64,000 nt of DNA from Collinsella sp. AM17-1. GTDB lineage: Bacteria; Actinomycetota; Coriobacteriia; Coriobacteriales; Coriobacteriaceae. The position numbers and the translations under genes are program-made. The notes below the pieces were generated by a model. It saw only the letters and a program-made list of their open reading frames with translations. It did not search any database and was not told the origin of the DNA. Where the stretch lies: assembly GCF_003470665.1 (NCBI RefSeq), contig NZ_QRJZ01000004.1:62001-126000 (forward strand), written 5' to 3'. Positions 1 through 8,106 of the stretch are shown piece by piece; the first letter of the stretch is position 1, and each line of letters opens with the position of its first letter.

Positions 1-1230
1 GCCGTCGACCACGCGCACTACAGAGTCGTCGTAGCGCGAGAGGATCGCGCGGTCGTTGCCGAGTAGCGCATCAGCAATGCCGGCGGCAACGAGGCGCTCC
101 CAGGCAAGATCGTCATCGGTCTCGATGGGCTCTTCGCTCAGGTTTCCGCTGGTCATGACGAGCGCGTGCATACCGCGGGCTTCTGCCACGGCAAGCAGCA
201 GATGCTGAAGCGGGGTGTAGGGGAGCATAACGCCAAGCTCGGGCAGGTCGTGCGCGACGGACGGTGCGAGTACGAGGGCGTCGGGAGAATCGCCGTCGCT
301 CCCGCAAACAGCACGCCGGCGCAGCAGCACAATGGGGCGAATGCTGCCGGCCAGCAAGCCGCGCTCAACGTCGTTGACATGGCACAGGCGTTCAACGTCG
401 GCAAGGTCGCGTACCATAACGGCAAGCGGCTTGTTGCTGCGGCGTTTGCGACGGCGCAGCTCGGCTACCGCCTGCTCGTTGGAGGCGTCGCATGCCAAGT
501 GAAATCCGCCCAGACCCTTGATGGCGACGATGCCGCCGCTGGCCAGCAGCTCGACGCAGCGCTCGATGATAGCGTCGCTGGCCTCGCGTGTGGTGCCGAC
601 GGCCGGTGTCGCGGACGAATTCCCGCACGCATCGCCGTTCACAGCCTCGCGCCAAGTAATATGCGGCCCGCAATCAAAGCAGGCATCGGGCTGCGCGTGA
701 AAACGCCGGTCGAGTGGGTCGGCATACTCCGCGGCACACTCAGGACACATGGGAAAACAATTCATCGACGTGGCCGCTCGGTCATAAGGCAGCGACCGGA
801 TGATGGTAAAGCGCGGTCCGCAGTTAGTGCAGTTGATAAAGGGGTAGTGATAGCGTCGGTCGGCGGGATCGAACAACTCGCGCAGGCAATCGTCGCAGGT
901 GGCGATATCGGGCGAGACGAGCGTCGTGTGCGCGGTCTGGTCCTGCGATGCCACAATGCGAAAGCCCTGCTCATCGGCAGCGCTCCAGCCGCCAGGCTCC
1001 AAATCCGCAATATCGACTCGCTCAACGCGGGCTGCCGCAGGCGCATGCGCAGAAAGCGCGGCAACAAAAGCATCGAGCGCATCGGCCGGAGCGTGCGCCT
1101 CGATATGCACGCCGTCGCCCGCGTTGAGCACCCATCCGCAAATGCCGTGCGCCATGGCCTCGCGATACACAAACGGCCGCATGCCAACGCCCTGCACAAT
1201 GCCCGTCACATGAATATGCACATGTCGCAT
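1..1230 (-). CDS. hypF: HypF carbamoyltransferase, C-terminus cut by window start
   Basis: HypF makes the CN ligands of the [NiFe]-hydrogenase active site from carbamoyl phosphate, handing thiocarbamate to HypE in the cytoplasm. The 410 residues seen begin with an acylphosphatase domain (GIVQGVGMRPF near residues 10-20). A paired zinc-finger region follows (C112/C115, C134/C137, C162/C165, C184/C187), then a YrdC-like domain starting near residue 200, with ALVMTSGNLSEEPI and RYDDSVVR near the edge. The frame is open to base 1, so the C-terminal Kae1-like domain lies outside. The ATG at 1230 follows a GAGGGG ribosome site. It is probably co-transcribed behind nikR, 42 bases upstream. Identification is secure. 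Confidence 0.95.
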   Translation of the reverse strand, partial: MRHVHIHVTGIVQGVGMRPFVYREAMAHGICGWVLNAGDGVHIEAHAPADALDAFVAALSAHAPAAARVERVDIADLEPGGWSAADEQGFRIVASQDQTAHTTLVSPDIATCDDCLRELFDPADRRYHYPFINCTNCGPRFTIIRSLPYDRAATSMNCFPMCPECAAEYADPLDRRFHAQPDACFDCGPHITWREAVNGDACGNSSATPAVGTTREASDAIIERCVELLASGGIVAIKGLGGFHLACDASNEQAVAELRRRKRRSNKPLAVMVRDLADVERLCHVNDVERGLLAGSIRPIVLLRRRAVCGSDGDSPDALVLAPSVAHDLPELGVMLPYTPLQHLLLAVAEARGMHALVMTSGNLSEEPIETDDDLAWERLVAAGIADALLGNDRAILSRYDDSVVRVVDG

Positions 1231-1272
1231 GCGACACCCCTCATCAAAACCGACCAAATAGGGACAGGTGCG

Positions 1273-1785
1273 CTACAGCCCCAGGCTCTGCTTGGTGGCG
1301 GCGCACGTGAGCTCGCCGTGCTTAACGCCGCGCAGGCCCAGCAGGCGGTCGGCTAGTTCGTAGACGCGCTCGCCGCGACCCTTGAGCGCCAGAATCTCCA
1401 AGCAGTTGTGGTGATCCAGATGCACGTGCATGGTCGATACGATCTCGTCGGTGTAGTCGTGCTGCACTTCGTCCAGACGGCGCGTCAGGTCACCGGTATG
1501 GTGGTCGTAGATCATGGTGAGCGACCCGATAACATGCTCATCGGGCGTGCGCATCTGCTCCTTGGCGATCGAGGCGCGAATCAGGTCGCGCACGGCCTCG
1601 GAGCGGTTGGCCACGTCGCCGCGGCGCGCGATCTGTTCGTCAAAACGGCGCAGCAGGTCGTCCGGTGCGGTAACCGAAAAGCGGACTAGCTCGGAGCCGG
1701 AGCCACTACAGTGGCAGCCTGCGTCACCGTCCGCCCCGTGCGGATGCTCGTGCTCGTACCCGCAGCCGTGCTCGTGTTCGGCCAC
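1273..1785 (-). CDS. nikR: Nickel-responsive regulator NikR
   Basis: This is a ribbon-helix-helix, Ni(II)-dependent repressor of nickel uptake and hydrogenase genes. Residues from about 33 form the RHH domain (ELVRFSVTAPDDLLRRFDE). The C-terminal ACT-like domain keeps the nickel ligands in STMHVHLDHHNCLEILALKG (HxH then Cys). At 170 residues it is about 35 longer than typical NikR because of a His/Cys-rich N-terminal tail (HEHGCGYEHEHPHG...CHC) that could bind extra metal. The start is GTG at 1785, one base after the stop of the preceding gene, with only a weak ribosome site, so translational coupling is likely. It precedes hypF. Confidence 0.93.
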   Translation of the reverse strand: MAEHEHGCGYEHEHPHGADGDAGCHCSGSGSELVRFSVTAPDDLLRRFDEQIARRGDVANRSEAVRDLIRASIAKEQMRTPDEHVIGSLTMIYDHHTGDLTRRLDEVQHDYTDEIVSTMHVHLDHHNCLEILALKGRGERVYELADRLLGLRGVKHGELTCAATKQSLGL

Positions 1786-1786
1786 G

Positions 1787-2035
1787 TTACACCAGCTTCA
1801 CGGAGCCGACGGAGTTGTGGTCGGCCTCGATGGCCTCTTCGTAGCCCTCGAGTGCGTCGTGGGCCTCGTGCAGCGCGGCCATGGCTGCCTCGAGCTTGGC
1901 GCCGATGCGCTCCATGTCAAAATTCTCGGTCGCATGCAGCAGCTGATGGCTCCACTCGTGAGCGAGCTCGATGGTGTCGTCGACCTGCTTGACGCTCATG
2001 GCAAGCTGGCTCATGTTCATTCCAACGTCATGCAT
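1787..2035 (-). CDS. Small helical protein of unknown function, nikR operon
   Basis: This is an 82-residue, acidic, His- and Met-bearing protein with no recognised family. It looks wholly helical (heptad-like stretches such as DDTIELAHEWSHQLL and GAKLEAAMAALHEAHDALEG) with no signal peptide or membrane segment. The ATG at 2035 follows an excellent AAGGAGA site. Its stop is one base before the nikR start, so it leads a nikR-hypF operon; a role in metal handling or hydrogenase regulation is inference from position only. Confidence 0.75.
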   Translation of the reverse strand: MHDVGMNMSQLAMSVKQVDDTIELAHEWSHQLLHATENFDMERIGAKLEAAMAALHEAHDALEGYEEAIEADHNSVGSVKLV

Positions 2036-2112
2036 GGGAAATCTCCTTTTGTATGGGGCAGTTCAGTGGTTCAGATTTTACTACGCCCACTCTGTGCGCA
2101 GCTGCATAAGAA

Positions 2113-2145
2113 AACGGGTGCGAGTCTGTGCGACTCGCACCCGTT
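2113..2145 (-). terminator. Hairpin terminator below trxA
   Basis: A perfect 14-bp stem (2113-2126 with 2132-2145) has a 5-nt loop. On the minus strand it is followed by a short T-rich run, so it fits termination of trxA before the nikR operon. Confidence 0.7.
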
Positions 2146-2256
2146 CACTGGGGGCTGTTTGTAGCTACCATACTATCCGTGGTCGCACGCGCCGCACCCG
2201 GCAGTCCGGCAAGCGGTGCAAAACCGCTCATGGACGGCGGGCAAGTAACAAGCGTA

Positions 2257-2577
2257 TTACAGATGCTTCTCCAGCAGCGCCTGCAGCCTCGCCTTGGGCA
2301 GAGCGCCAACCGAGCGGTCAATCTCCTCGCCGTTCTTAAACACAATCAGCGTGGGGATGCTCATGACGCCATACTTCATGGCCAGGTCCTGGTTGTCGTC
2401 GACGTTGCATTTGGCAACGGCAAGCTTGCCCGCCAGCTCATCGGCTACCTCGTCCACGATGGGCGAGAGCGATCGGCAGGGCCCGCACCAGGGTGCCCAA
2501 AAATCGACCAGCACGGGCAGGCTGTCGTTAACGATGGAATCGAAGTTCTCGGGGGTAATCTGCTTAATGTCAGCCAT
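2257..2577 (-). CDS. trxA: Thioredoxin
   Basis: This is a 106-residue single-domain thioredoxin, a cytoplasmic dithiol-disulfide oxidoreductase. It has the canonical active site WCGPC within VDFWAPWCGPCRSL, the cis-proline loop (GVMSIPTLIVF) and the usual length. I place the start at the ATG at 2577 (MADIKQ...) because GGAGGT lies four bases before it; the frame is open further upstream without a ribosome site. It is transcribed away from the gene at 2714 and stops at its own hairpin. Whether a dedicated thioredoxin reductase lies nearby cannot be seen. Confidence 0.93.
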   Translation of the reverse strand: MADIKQITPENFDSIVNDSLPVLVDFWAPWCGPCRSLSPIVDEVADELAGKLAVAKCNVDDNQDLAMKYGVMSIPTLIVFKNGEEIDRSVGALPKARLQALLEKHL

Positions 2578-2679
2578 GGTGACCTCCATAATACGACGCG
2601 GCTCGGCCGCGTAAAACTCAGTACGACCGTGCTTATACCCAGCCGCCCGCAAAGCAACCACTCGCGGGCAGCTCTTTTA

Positions 2680-2685
2680 TATAAT
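2680..2685 (+). promoter_or_regulatory. Candidate -10 box (TATAAT)
   Basis: A perfect TATAAT lies 28 bases before the ATG at 2714. No good -35 is visible. It overlaps the in-frame ATG at 2684, which argues for the downstream start. Confidence 0.5.
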
Positions 2686-2713
2686 GGTGGGCACGCAAAC
2701 GATTGGAGAGCGC

Positions 2714-3289
2714 ATGTCCACGTCACAAAGCCAGAAAAAAGAAGCCATCGCCCAGGCGGCCGAGCAGGAGCTCACATCGCTTGCGGTCCGTGGCGTGCGC
2801 ATCGTGGGCAACGCGTGCTCGCCGATCGTGCTGGTCAAAGGCGATTTGGACGAGGCCGAGCGTTCGGGCGGCGAGCTGGCTGCCGGTCCGGACGGTGCTG
2901 CGCTGCGCAAGGCGCTTGGGGCCATCGGCTACGCGCCCGAGGATTTTTGCGTGCTGGCAAGCGTCGCCGGCACAGGTGACGGAGCGGTCGCGGTGGGCGA
3001 GACTCTGCCGTGCGAGCTGTTCCGCGAGGCGCTTGAGGCTCTGGATCCCGAGGCGGTGCTGCTGCTCGATAACAGCGCGGCCGATGTCATGCGCGAAACC
3101 TACGCCGATATGCTCGTGGCGATTGATGACTTCGACACCGCCATGCTCAAGCCCGGCCTGGTCGCCCATGTGCAGGGCCGCCGCGTGCTCGCGCTCGATG
3201 GCTTTGAGGCGGCGCTGACCGACAAGGCGGCCAAGCAGCGCATGTGGGCCTACATCAAGCAGCTGACCCCGGCGGTCGCTCCACTGTAG
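2714..3289 (+). CDS. Unrecognised cytoplasmic protein (191 aa)
   Basis: I do not recognise the family with confidence. The protein has no signal or membrane segment. A weak similarity in layout to uracil-DNA-glycosylase-fold proteins is visible: a hydrophobic strand followed by a GxxGxxLRKAL-type turn, in GPDGAALRKALGAIGYAPEDF. The catalytic motifs of that superfamily are not evident, so I do not assign it. The start at 2714 (MSTSQSQ...) has GGAGAG upstream; the ATG at 2684 sits inside the -10 box. It is monocistronic, divergent from trxA and convergent with the histidine kinase at 3354. Confidence 0.75.
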   Translation: MSTSQSQKKEAIAQAAEQELTSLAVRGVRIVGNACSPIVLVKGDLDEAERSGGELAAGPDGAALRKALGAIGYAPEDFCVLASVAGTGDGAVAVGETLPCELFREALEALDPEAVLLLDNSAADVMRETYADMLVAIDDFDTAMLKPGLVAHVQGRRVLALDGFEAALTDKAAKQRMWAYIKQLTPAVAPL

Positions 3290-3353
3290 CGGATCGGCAC
3301 CGGCGAGCGATTGCCTGGCGGGCGAGGCGCGCCGCGAGATCGGCGCCGTACTT

Positions 3354-4631
3354 CTACATCACAGCGCGCAGCTCAAACCGATCGCCGTTAATGCGGAACT
3401 GGCAGTTGCCGTTCATGCGCTCCACGGCAAGTTTGATGCTCTTGGTTCCAAAGCCGTGGCCCGCATGCCGGGTCACGGGCATGCCGTCGACCATGCGCGG
3501 CGCGCGGTCAAACGTGTTGGAAACTAACAGCAGCAGCTGGCCGTCCTCCAATCGCAGGTCAAAGTCGACGAATCGCTTTCCTTGGGGTGCGGCGCTTGCG
3601 GCGGTGATAGCGTTTTCCAAGGCATTTGAGAGCACGCTAAACAGATCGGCGTCACCTACGTGGACGGTTTCGGGTACGGCGGCGCGCAGGTTGGCGGTAA
3701 TGCCGTTTCTATTGATATCTGAGTTGAATGACGAAAGCGCGATGTTTACGGTCTCGTTGGCGCAGAAGCGGCGTACGGCGGTGCGGTCGCCGGCTTCGCA
3801 GAGCTCATCGATGCGTTTGAGCGCCTCGTCGGTGTGGCCCTCCTCAATTAAAGTGGCCAGGCCGCGTAGGAAGTGGCGCATATCGTGGCGAAGAATCGAC
3901 AGCTCGCGCCCAGATTGACGCCAAGCCTCGAGCTCTTTGATGGCGGCGCTGTCGCGGGTTTCGAGCATCCAACGCTCTCGCTCGGCGGTTTCCTTTTCTT
4001 CGTATTCGCGCAGGTAAACGGCAAGAAACATAAGATAGAAGGCACAGAGCGCAAATGCCAAAAACTCAACTGTCACCACCGAGCCCGAGTGGAACAGCGT
4101 GGTGTAGACGTTGGTGGCGTAGTCAAAGATGTAATAGACGAGCGGCAGGATTAAAAGGATGCCCAGCTCGGTGGGGCTTTTAATCGCCAGGCGGGGTCCA
4201 ATGTCGCCGGCCCAATGCAGCAGGACGGCAAAGACGCCGAGCGTGGTAGCGATGCGTGCCAGATAGTACGCGATCTGCGAATCGGTTGCGGCAAATGCGG
4301 CGATGCCCATCCAATTGCTGAACTGGCAGCTCAGATAGGCGCTGGTGACGCCCAACGTCGCGAGTAGCGGACTCAAGTGGTAGCGCGCGCATAGGTAGAC
4401 GGTAAGCGGCAAGTGCACGACGAGCGGATAGACCTGACGGGCAAAAAGCTCTCCGCCAACGACATTGGCGATCGAAAAGGCAGCGCCGGTTGCGGCTCCG
4501 ACCCCCACCAACTCGAGTGCATGGCGTCGATTGATTTCGATACCGCACAGCGCCGCCGAGGCAAAGACGCCAAAGAGCAGCGTCGTGGCGTGGTGGATTG
4601 CCCAAAGGACCATTTCGACCGAGGAGATCAT
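3354..4631 (-). CDS. Membrane sensor histidine kinase, GHKL/AgrC type
   Basis: This 425-residue kinase has six or so hydrophobic segments in the first ~200 residues (sensor), then a short coiled linker. The phospho-acceptor box is LRHDMRHFLRGL near residue 246. A GHKL ATPase follows, with the N-box (NALENAIT, near 331) and G-box (GHGFGTKSI, near 392). This matches the AgrC/ComD-like kinases that pair with LytTR regulators, often for peptide or quorum sensing. Its ATG overlaps the stop of the regulator gene (ATGA), so the two are translationally coupled. No peptide precursor is visible next to the pair, so the signal is unknown. Confidence 0.9.
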   Translation of the reverse strand: MISSVEMVLWAIHHATTLLFGVFASAALCGIEINRRHALELVGVGAATGAAFSIANVVGGELFARQVYPLVVHLPLTVYLCARYHLSPLLATLGVTSAYLSCQFSNWMGIAAFAATDSQIAYYLARIATTLGVFAVLLHWAGDIGPRLAIKSPTELGILLILPLVYYIFDYATNVYTTLFHSGSVVTVEFLAFALCAFYLMFLAVYLREYEEKETAERERWMLETRDSAAIKELEAWRQSGRELSILRHDMRHFLRGLATLIEEGHTDEALKRIDELCEAGDRTAVRRFCANETVNIALSSFNSDINRNGITANLRAAVPETVHVGDADLFSVLSNALENAITAASAAPQGKRFVDFDLRLEDGQLLLLVSNTFDRAPRMVDGMPVTRHAGHGFGTKSIKLAVERMNGNCQFRINGDRFELRAVM

Positions 4632-5353
4632 CAGCGCCTCCTGCCCTCAAAGCGCACCGCAAAGTAGGCGTCTTGGAACCCCTGCTTGCTGCTGCGCGAC
4701 AGCGGAATGCACGCGCCCGAGCGCATGACGATGTCTGTGCGATCGAAGTGGTCGATGTTGCGCAAGTTGACCTGGTAGCTACGGTGGCATTTAAAGAAGG
4801 TGGCATTTTGCGCCAAACGGTCCTCGACGCTGCGGAACGACTCGAGTGCCTCGATATCGCGTCCGTCGCGCAGGTGGAAGACCACGTGCTTGTTGCGCGC
4901 CTCGGCATATTCGATGTCGGACAGGCGCAGGGCGTGGTAGCCAAAGGACGTTTTGATCACGAGCTCGTCGGTTGCCGCCGGGCGCATGCTCGAAAGTTCG
5001 TCGAGTAACTGCGCCAGGCGTTCGTAAGTCACGGGCTTGAGCAGATAGTCGAAGGCGCGGACCTCGTAGGACTCCAGTGCAAACTCGGGCGATGAGGTGA
5101 GAAACACCAGGCGCACGGCGGTATCGGCCTGGCGCAATTCGCGTGCGGTGTCCATGCCGTTGACGAGCGGCATGATCATGTCGAGCAGGATGATGTCGGC
5201 GCGCGACGCGGCATGGCGCGCCAGCAGGTCCTCGCCGCGCGTAACGAGCGCAACATCGACCGCCGTGCCCGTCTCGATCGACCAACGGTCGATCATCCGG
5301 TGCAGTCTATCTAGAAAAGCGACGTCATCGTCGCAGGCAATAATCTTGAGCAT
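4631..5353 (-). CDS. LytTR-family response regulator
   Basis: This 240-residue regulator has a receiver domain at 1-120 with the acidic pocket CDDD, phospho-acceptor D58 in ILLDMIMP, and the conserved K in LLKPVTYE. A LytTR DNA-binding domain follows at about 138-236 (FGYHALRLSDIEYAEA ... FKCHRSYQVNLRNI). The ATG at 5353 is chosen because AAGGGGG lies just upstream; an in-frame extension to 5401 has no ribosome site. It is the first gene of the pair, followed by the GHKL kinase with a 1-base overlap. Target promoters probably carry paired LytTR direct repeats, which I did not find in the immediate upstream region. Confidence 0.92.
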   Translation of the reverse strand: MLKIIACDDDVAFLDRLHRMIDRWSIETGTAVDVALVTRGEDLLARHAASRADIILLDMIMPLVNGMDTARELRQADTAVRLVFLTSSPEFALESYEVRAFDYLLKPVTYERLAQLLDELSSMRPAATDELVIKTSFGYHALRLSDIEYAEARNKHVVFHLRDGRDIEALESFRSVEDRLAQNATFFKCHRSYQVNLRNIDHFDRTDIVMRSGACIPLSRSSKQGFQDAYFAVRFEGRRR

Positions 5354-5560
5354 TCTGAGCCCCCTTAGTAGTTCGATTTTGCCACATTGGGCGCGGACCA
5401 CTCGCGGGGGAGCGCCCGTTCGTGCCTCACGGTGCGCAACTCGCGCCGAGCGGTATTGCGGTGGCGAAAGATGCCTCCTGCGCTATCGAGAGCTCGGCTA
5501 TCCTCAGCTTGCCAGTTCGAATATGGACTTGCCGCATGGTCGAATCTTTATTTCAACTTT

Positions 5561-5604
5561 ACACCTAGGTTTACAGCTGTCTTGTCAGCTGTAAACCTAG
5601 GTGT
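5561..5604. promoter_or_regulatory. Perfect 19-bp-arm palindrome, probable NiaR operator
   Basis: Bases 5561-5579 are the exact reverse complement of 5586-5604, with a 6-base spacer (TCTTGT). The site lies 42 bases before the nadA start, in an operon that ends in niaR. NiaR represses NAD synthesis genes in response to nicotinic acid, so this is very likely its operator. A hairpin in the leader RNA is the alternative. Confidence 0.8.
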
Positions 5605-5645
5605 CATACTAAAGCCCCAAGATTCGCCAAAAGAGAGGGGCCTTG

Positions 5646-6671
5646 ATGGCACAGAGCGCGAACATGGATGCGTCGGAGCTTGCACGCGATATCGCGGCCG
5701 GCCTAGCATCGGCAACGACGGCAACGGAGCGCGCGGCACTGGTGCCCGCAGAGCTCGTCGAGGCCATTCAGCAACTTAAAACCCAACGCGACGCGGTGAT
5801 CCTGGCGCACTATTACGTGGCGCCCGAGGTTCAGGCTGTGGCCGATTACGTCGGCGACAGCTTCTACCTGGCAAAGCTTGCCAAGAGCCTGCCGCAGCAG
5901 ACCATCGTGCTGTGCGGCGTGGAGTTTATGGGCGAGAGCGCCAAGCTGCTCAATCCCACCAAGACCGTGCTGCTGCCCGAGCCGGGCGCGGACTGTCCCA
6001 TGGCGCACATGGTCAAGCGCGAGACGGTCGATGCGGCGCGCGCCGAGTACGGCGACGACCTGGCCGTGGTCTGCTACGTCAACTCCACGGTCGAGATCAA
6101 GAGCTGGAGTGACGTGTGCGTTACCAGCTCAAACGCCGTCAAGATCGTCTCCGAGCTGCCGCAGCAGCACATCTTGTTCATTCCCGACCAGAACCTGGGC
6201 CGCTTCGTAGCCGAGCAGGTGCCCCAAAAGCACGTCATCCCCAACAACGGCTACTGCCCGCGCCATCACATCATCACCGTCGAGCAGATCGTCGACGCGA
6301 CGGAGGCCCACCCCGACGCGCTCGTGCTGGCGCATCCTGAGTGCAAGGCTGACGTCCTGGCTGAGGCCGACTACATCGGCTCCACCGCCGGCATCATCAA
6401 GTATGCCGAGGAGTCCGACGCGAGCGAGTTCATTATCGTGACGGTCCGCGGCGTACTCTACGAGCTCGAGCGCCGCTGCCAGGGCACCGGCAAGAAGTTC
6501 TACTTCCCCGCGGTGCAGCCCACCTGCGTCAACATGGATCTCATCACGCTCGAAAAGCTCGTGCGCTGCCTGGAGACGGGCGAGGGCGAGGTGCAGATTG
6601 GCGTGTCGGACAAGGCCGCCGATCAGGCCAAGCTCACGCTCGACCGCATGCTCGAGTACGCAGCGCGCTAG
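5646..6671 (+). CDS. nadA: Quinolinate synthase
   Basis: NadA condenses iminoaspartate with dihydroxyacetone phosphate to quinolinate, using a [4Fe-4S] cluster. The 341-residue protein has the three cluster cysteines in VLCGVEFMGESAKLL, NNGYCPRHH and QPTCVNMDLITL, and the substrate motif AHYYVAPEVQ near the N-terminus. ATG 5646 follows AGAGAGG; an in-frame TTG sits one codon earlier. It is the first gene of nadA-nadB-nadC-niaR, behind the palindrome at 5561. Confidence 0.96.
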   Translation: MAQSANMDASELARDIAAGLASATTATERAALVPAELVEAIQQLKTQRDAVILAHYYVAPEVQAVADYVGDSFYLAKLAKSLPQQTIVLCGVEFMGESAKLLNPTKTVLLPEPGADCPMAHMVKRETVDAARAEYGDDLAVVCYVNSTVEIKSWSDVCVTSSNAVKIVSELPQQHILFIPDQNLGRFVAEQVPQKHVIPNNGYCPRHHIITVEQIVDATEAHPDALVLAHPECKADVLAEADYIGSTAGIIKYAEESDASEFIIVTVRGVLYELERRCQGTGKKFYFPAVQPTCVNMDLITLEKLVRCLETGEGEVQIGVSDKAADQAKLTLDRMLEYAAR

Positions 6672-6726
6672 AACAATGCGGCATGAGGGACGGTCCCTTA
6701 TGTCACATTCAAGGGAGAGGATTCCT

Positions 6727-8103
6727 GTGGAAACCAAGCAATACCCCGATATGGAGTGCGACGTCGTTATTGCCGGCTGCGGTGTAGCGGGCCTGTACGC
6801 GGCTCTCAACCTGCCGACGAGCATGCGCGTGATCATGCTCTCCAAGGGCGCTGTCGACGAGTGCGATTCGATGCTCGCGCAGGGCGGCATTTGCGTGCTG
6901 CCCGAGGGCTCGGACTACGATGCCTTCTTTGAGGACACCATGCACGCCGGCCACTACGAGAACCGCCGCGAGAGCGTCGACATCATGATTCGCTCGAGCC
7001 GTTCGGTCATCAACGACCTGCTGGCCATGGGCGTGGACTTTGAGCGCAAAGCCGACGGCAGCCTCGACTTTACCCGCGAGGGCGCGCACAGCCGCCCCCG
7101 CATTGCCTTCCATGCCGACATTACGGGCAAGGAGATCACGACCAAGCTGCTTCAGGCCGTTCGCAAACTGGATAACGTGCAGATTTTGGAGCACGTGGCC
7201 ATGACCGACATCCTGACGGGCGAGCGTGACGGCGCCACGGTGTGTGCCGGTGTCGTTGCCGTTCCCGTGGACGAGGACAACTCGGTTCGTCCCGCCGACG
7301 AGCTGGTAAATGCCGCCGAGGGCGCGCATGCCGGCGAGCCGTTTAAGATCCATGCCCGTCACACGCTGTGGGCAACGGGCGGCATCGGCGGCGTGTACGA
7401 CCATTCGACCAACTACCCGCAGCTCACCGGTGACGCCTGCTACATCGCTCAGGAGCATGGCATTAAGATGGAGCACCTGGACTACGTGCAGATTCACCCC
7501 ACGGGCCTGTTCTCGCCGCAGCCAGGCCGCACGTTCCTGATCAGCGAGAGCTGCCGCGGCGAGGGCGCGATTCTGCTCAATGCCGCCGGTGAGCGCTTTA
7601 CCGACGAGCTTCAGCCGCGCGATGTGGTCGCCGCCGCTATTCGCGAGCAGATGAAGCAGGACGGTACCGAGCACGAGTGGCTGAGCTTTGCCCCCGTCGA
7701 GCGCGATGTAGTGACCGGGCACTTTGCCAACATTCGCGCACGCTGCCTGGAGGACGGTCGCGACATCCTGGATGAGCCCATTCCCGTTACGCCTACGCAG
7801 CACTACTTTATGGGCGGCGTGTGGGTCGACAAGGACGGCCGCACCTCGATGCCCGAGCTCTACGCAGCCGGTGAGACAGCCTGCAACGGCGTGCACGGCA
7901 AGAATCGCCTGGCTTCCAACAGCCTGCTCGAGTCCCTGGTTTGGGGCCGCCGTGCCGCCTGGTGCATGTGCACCGGCGAGTCGCTCGCCGTGGAGCAGGC
8001 GGGCGAGCCCGCGCTCGACGGGCGTCATCGCGCCCTGAGCGCCGACTCCCTGGCAATCGATGATTTGGCCCGTGCCGCCGGCACGCAGACCGTGGAGGAG
8101 TAG
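6727..8103 (+). CDS. nadB: L-aspartate oxidase
   Basis: This FAD enzyme oxidises aspartate to iminoaspartate, the NadA substrate. The 458-residue protein has the dinucleotide-binding GCGVAGLYAAL, then GGICVLPEGSDY, HSRPRIAFHADITGKE, IHPTGL, SESCRGEGAIL and HGKNRLASNSLLE, all typical of the succinate dehydrogenase/NadB flavoprotein fold. It is shorter than E. coli NadB (~540) because the C-terminal helical domain is reduced. The GTG at 6727 is preferred: GGGAGAGG ends six bases upstream. An ATG at 6700 is in frame but less well placed. The gap to nadA is 55 bases and to nadC three bases. Confidence 0.95.
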   Translation: METKQYPDMECDVVIAGCGVAGLYAALNLPTSMRVIMLSKGAVDECDSMLAQGGICVLPEGSDYDAFFEDTMHAGHYENRRESVDIMIRSSRSVINDLLAMGVDFERKADGSLDFTREGAHSRPRIAFHADITGKEITTKLLQAVRKLDNVQILEHVAMTDILTGERDGATVCAGVVAVPVDEDNSVRPADELVNAAEGAHAGEPFKIHARHTLWATGGIGGVYDHSTNYPQLTGDACYIAQEHGIKMEHLDYVQIHPTGLFSPQPGRTFLISESCRGEGAILLNAAGERFTDELQPRDVVAAAIREQMKQDGTEHEWLSFAPVERDVVTGHFANIRARCLEDGRDILDEPIPVTPTQHYFMGGVWVDKDGRTSMPELYAAGETACNGVHGKNRLASNSLLESLVWGRRAAWCMCTGESLAVEQAGEPALDGRHRALSADSLAIDDLARAAGTQTVEE

Positions 8104-8106
8104 ACC

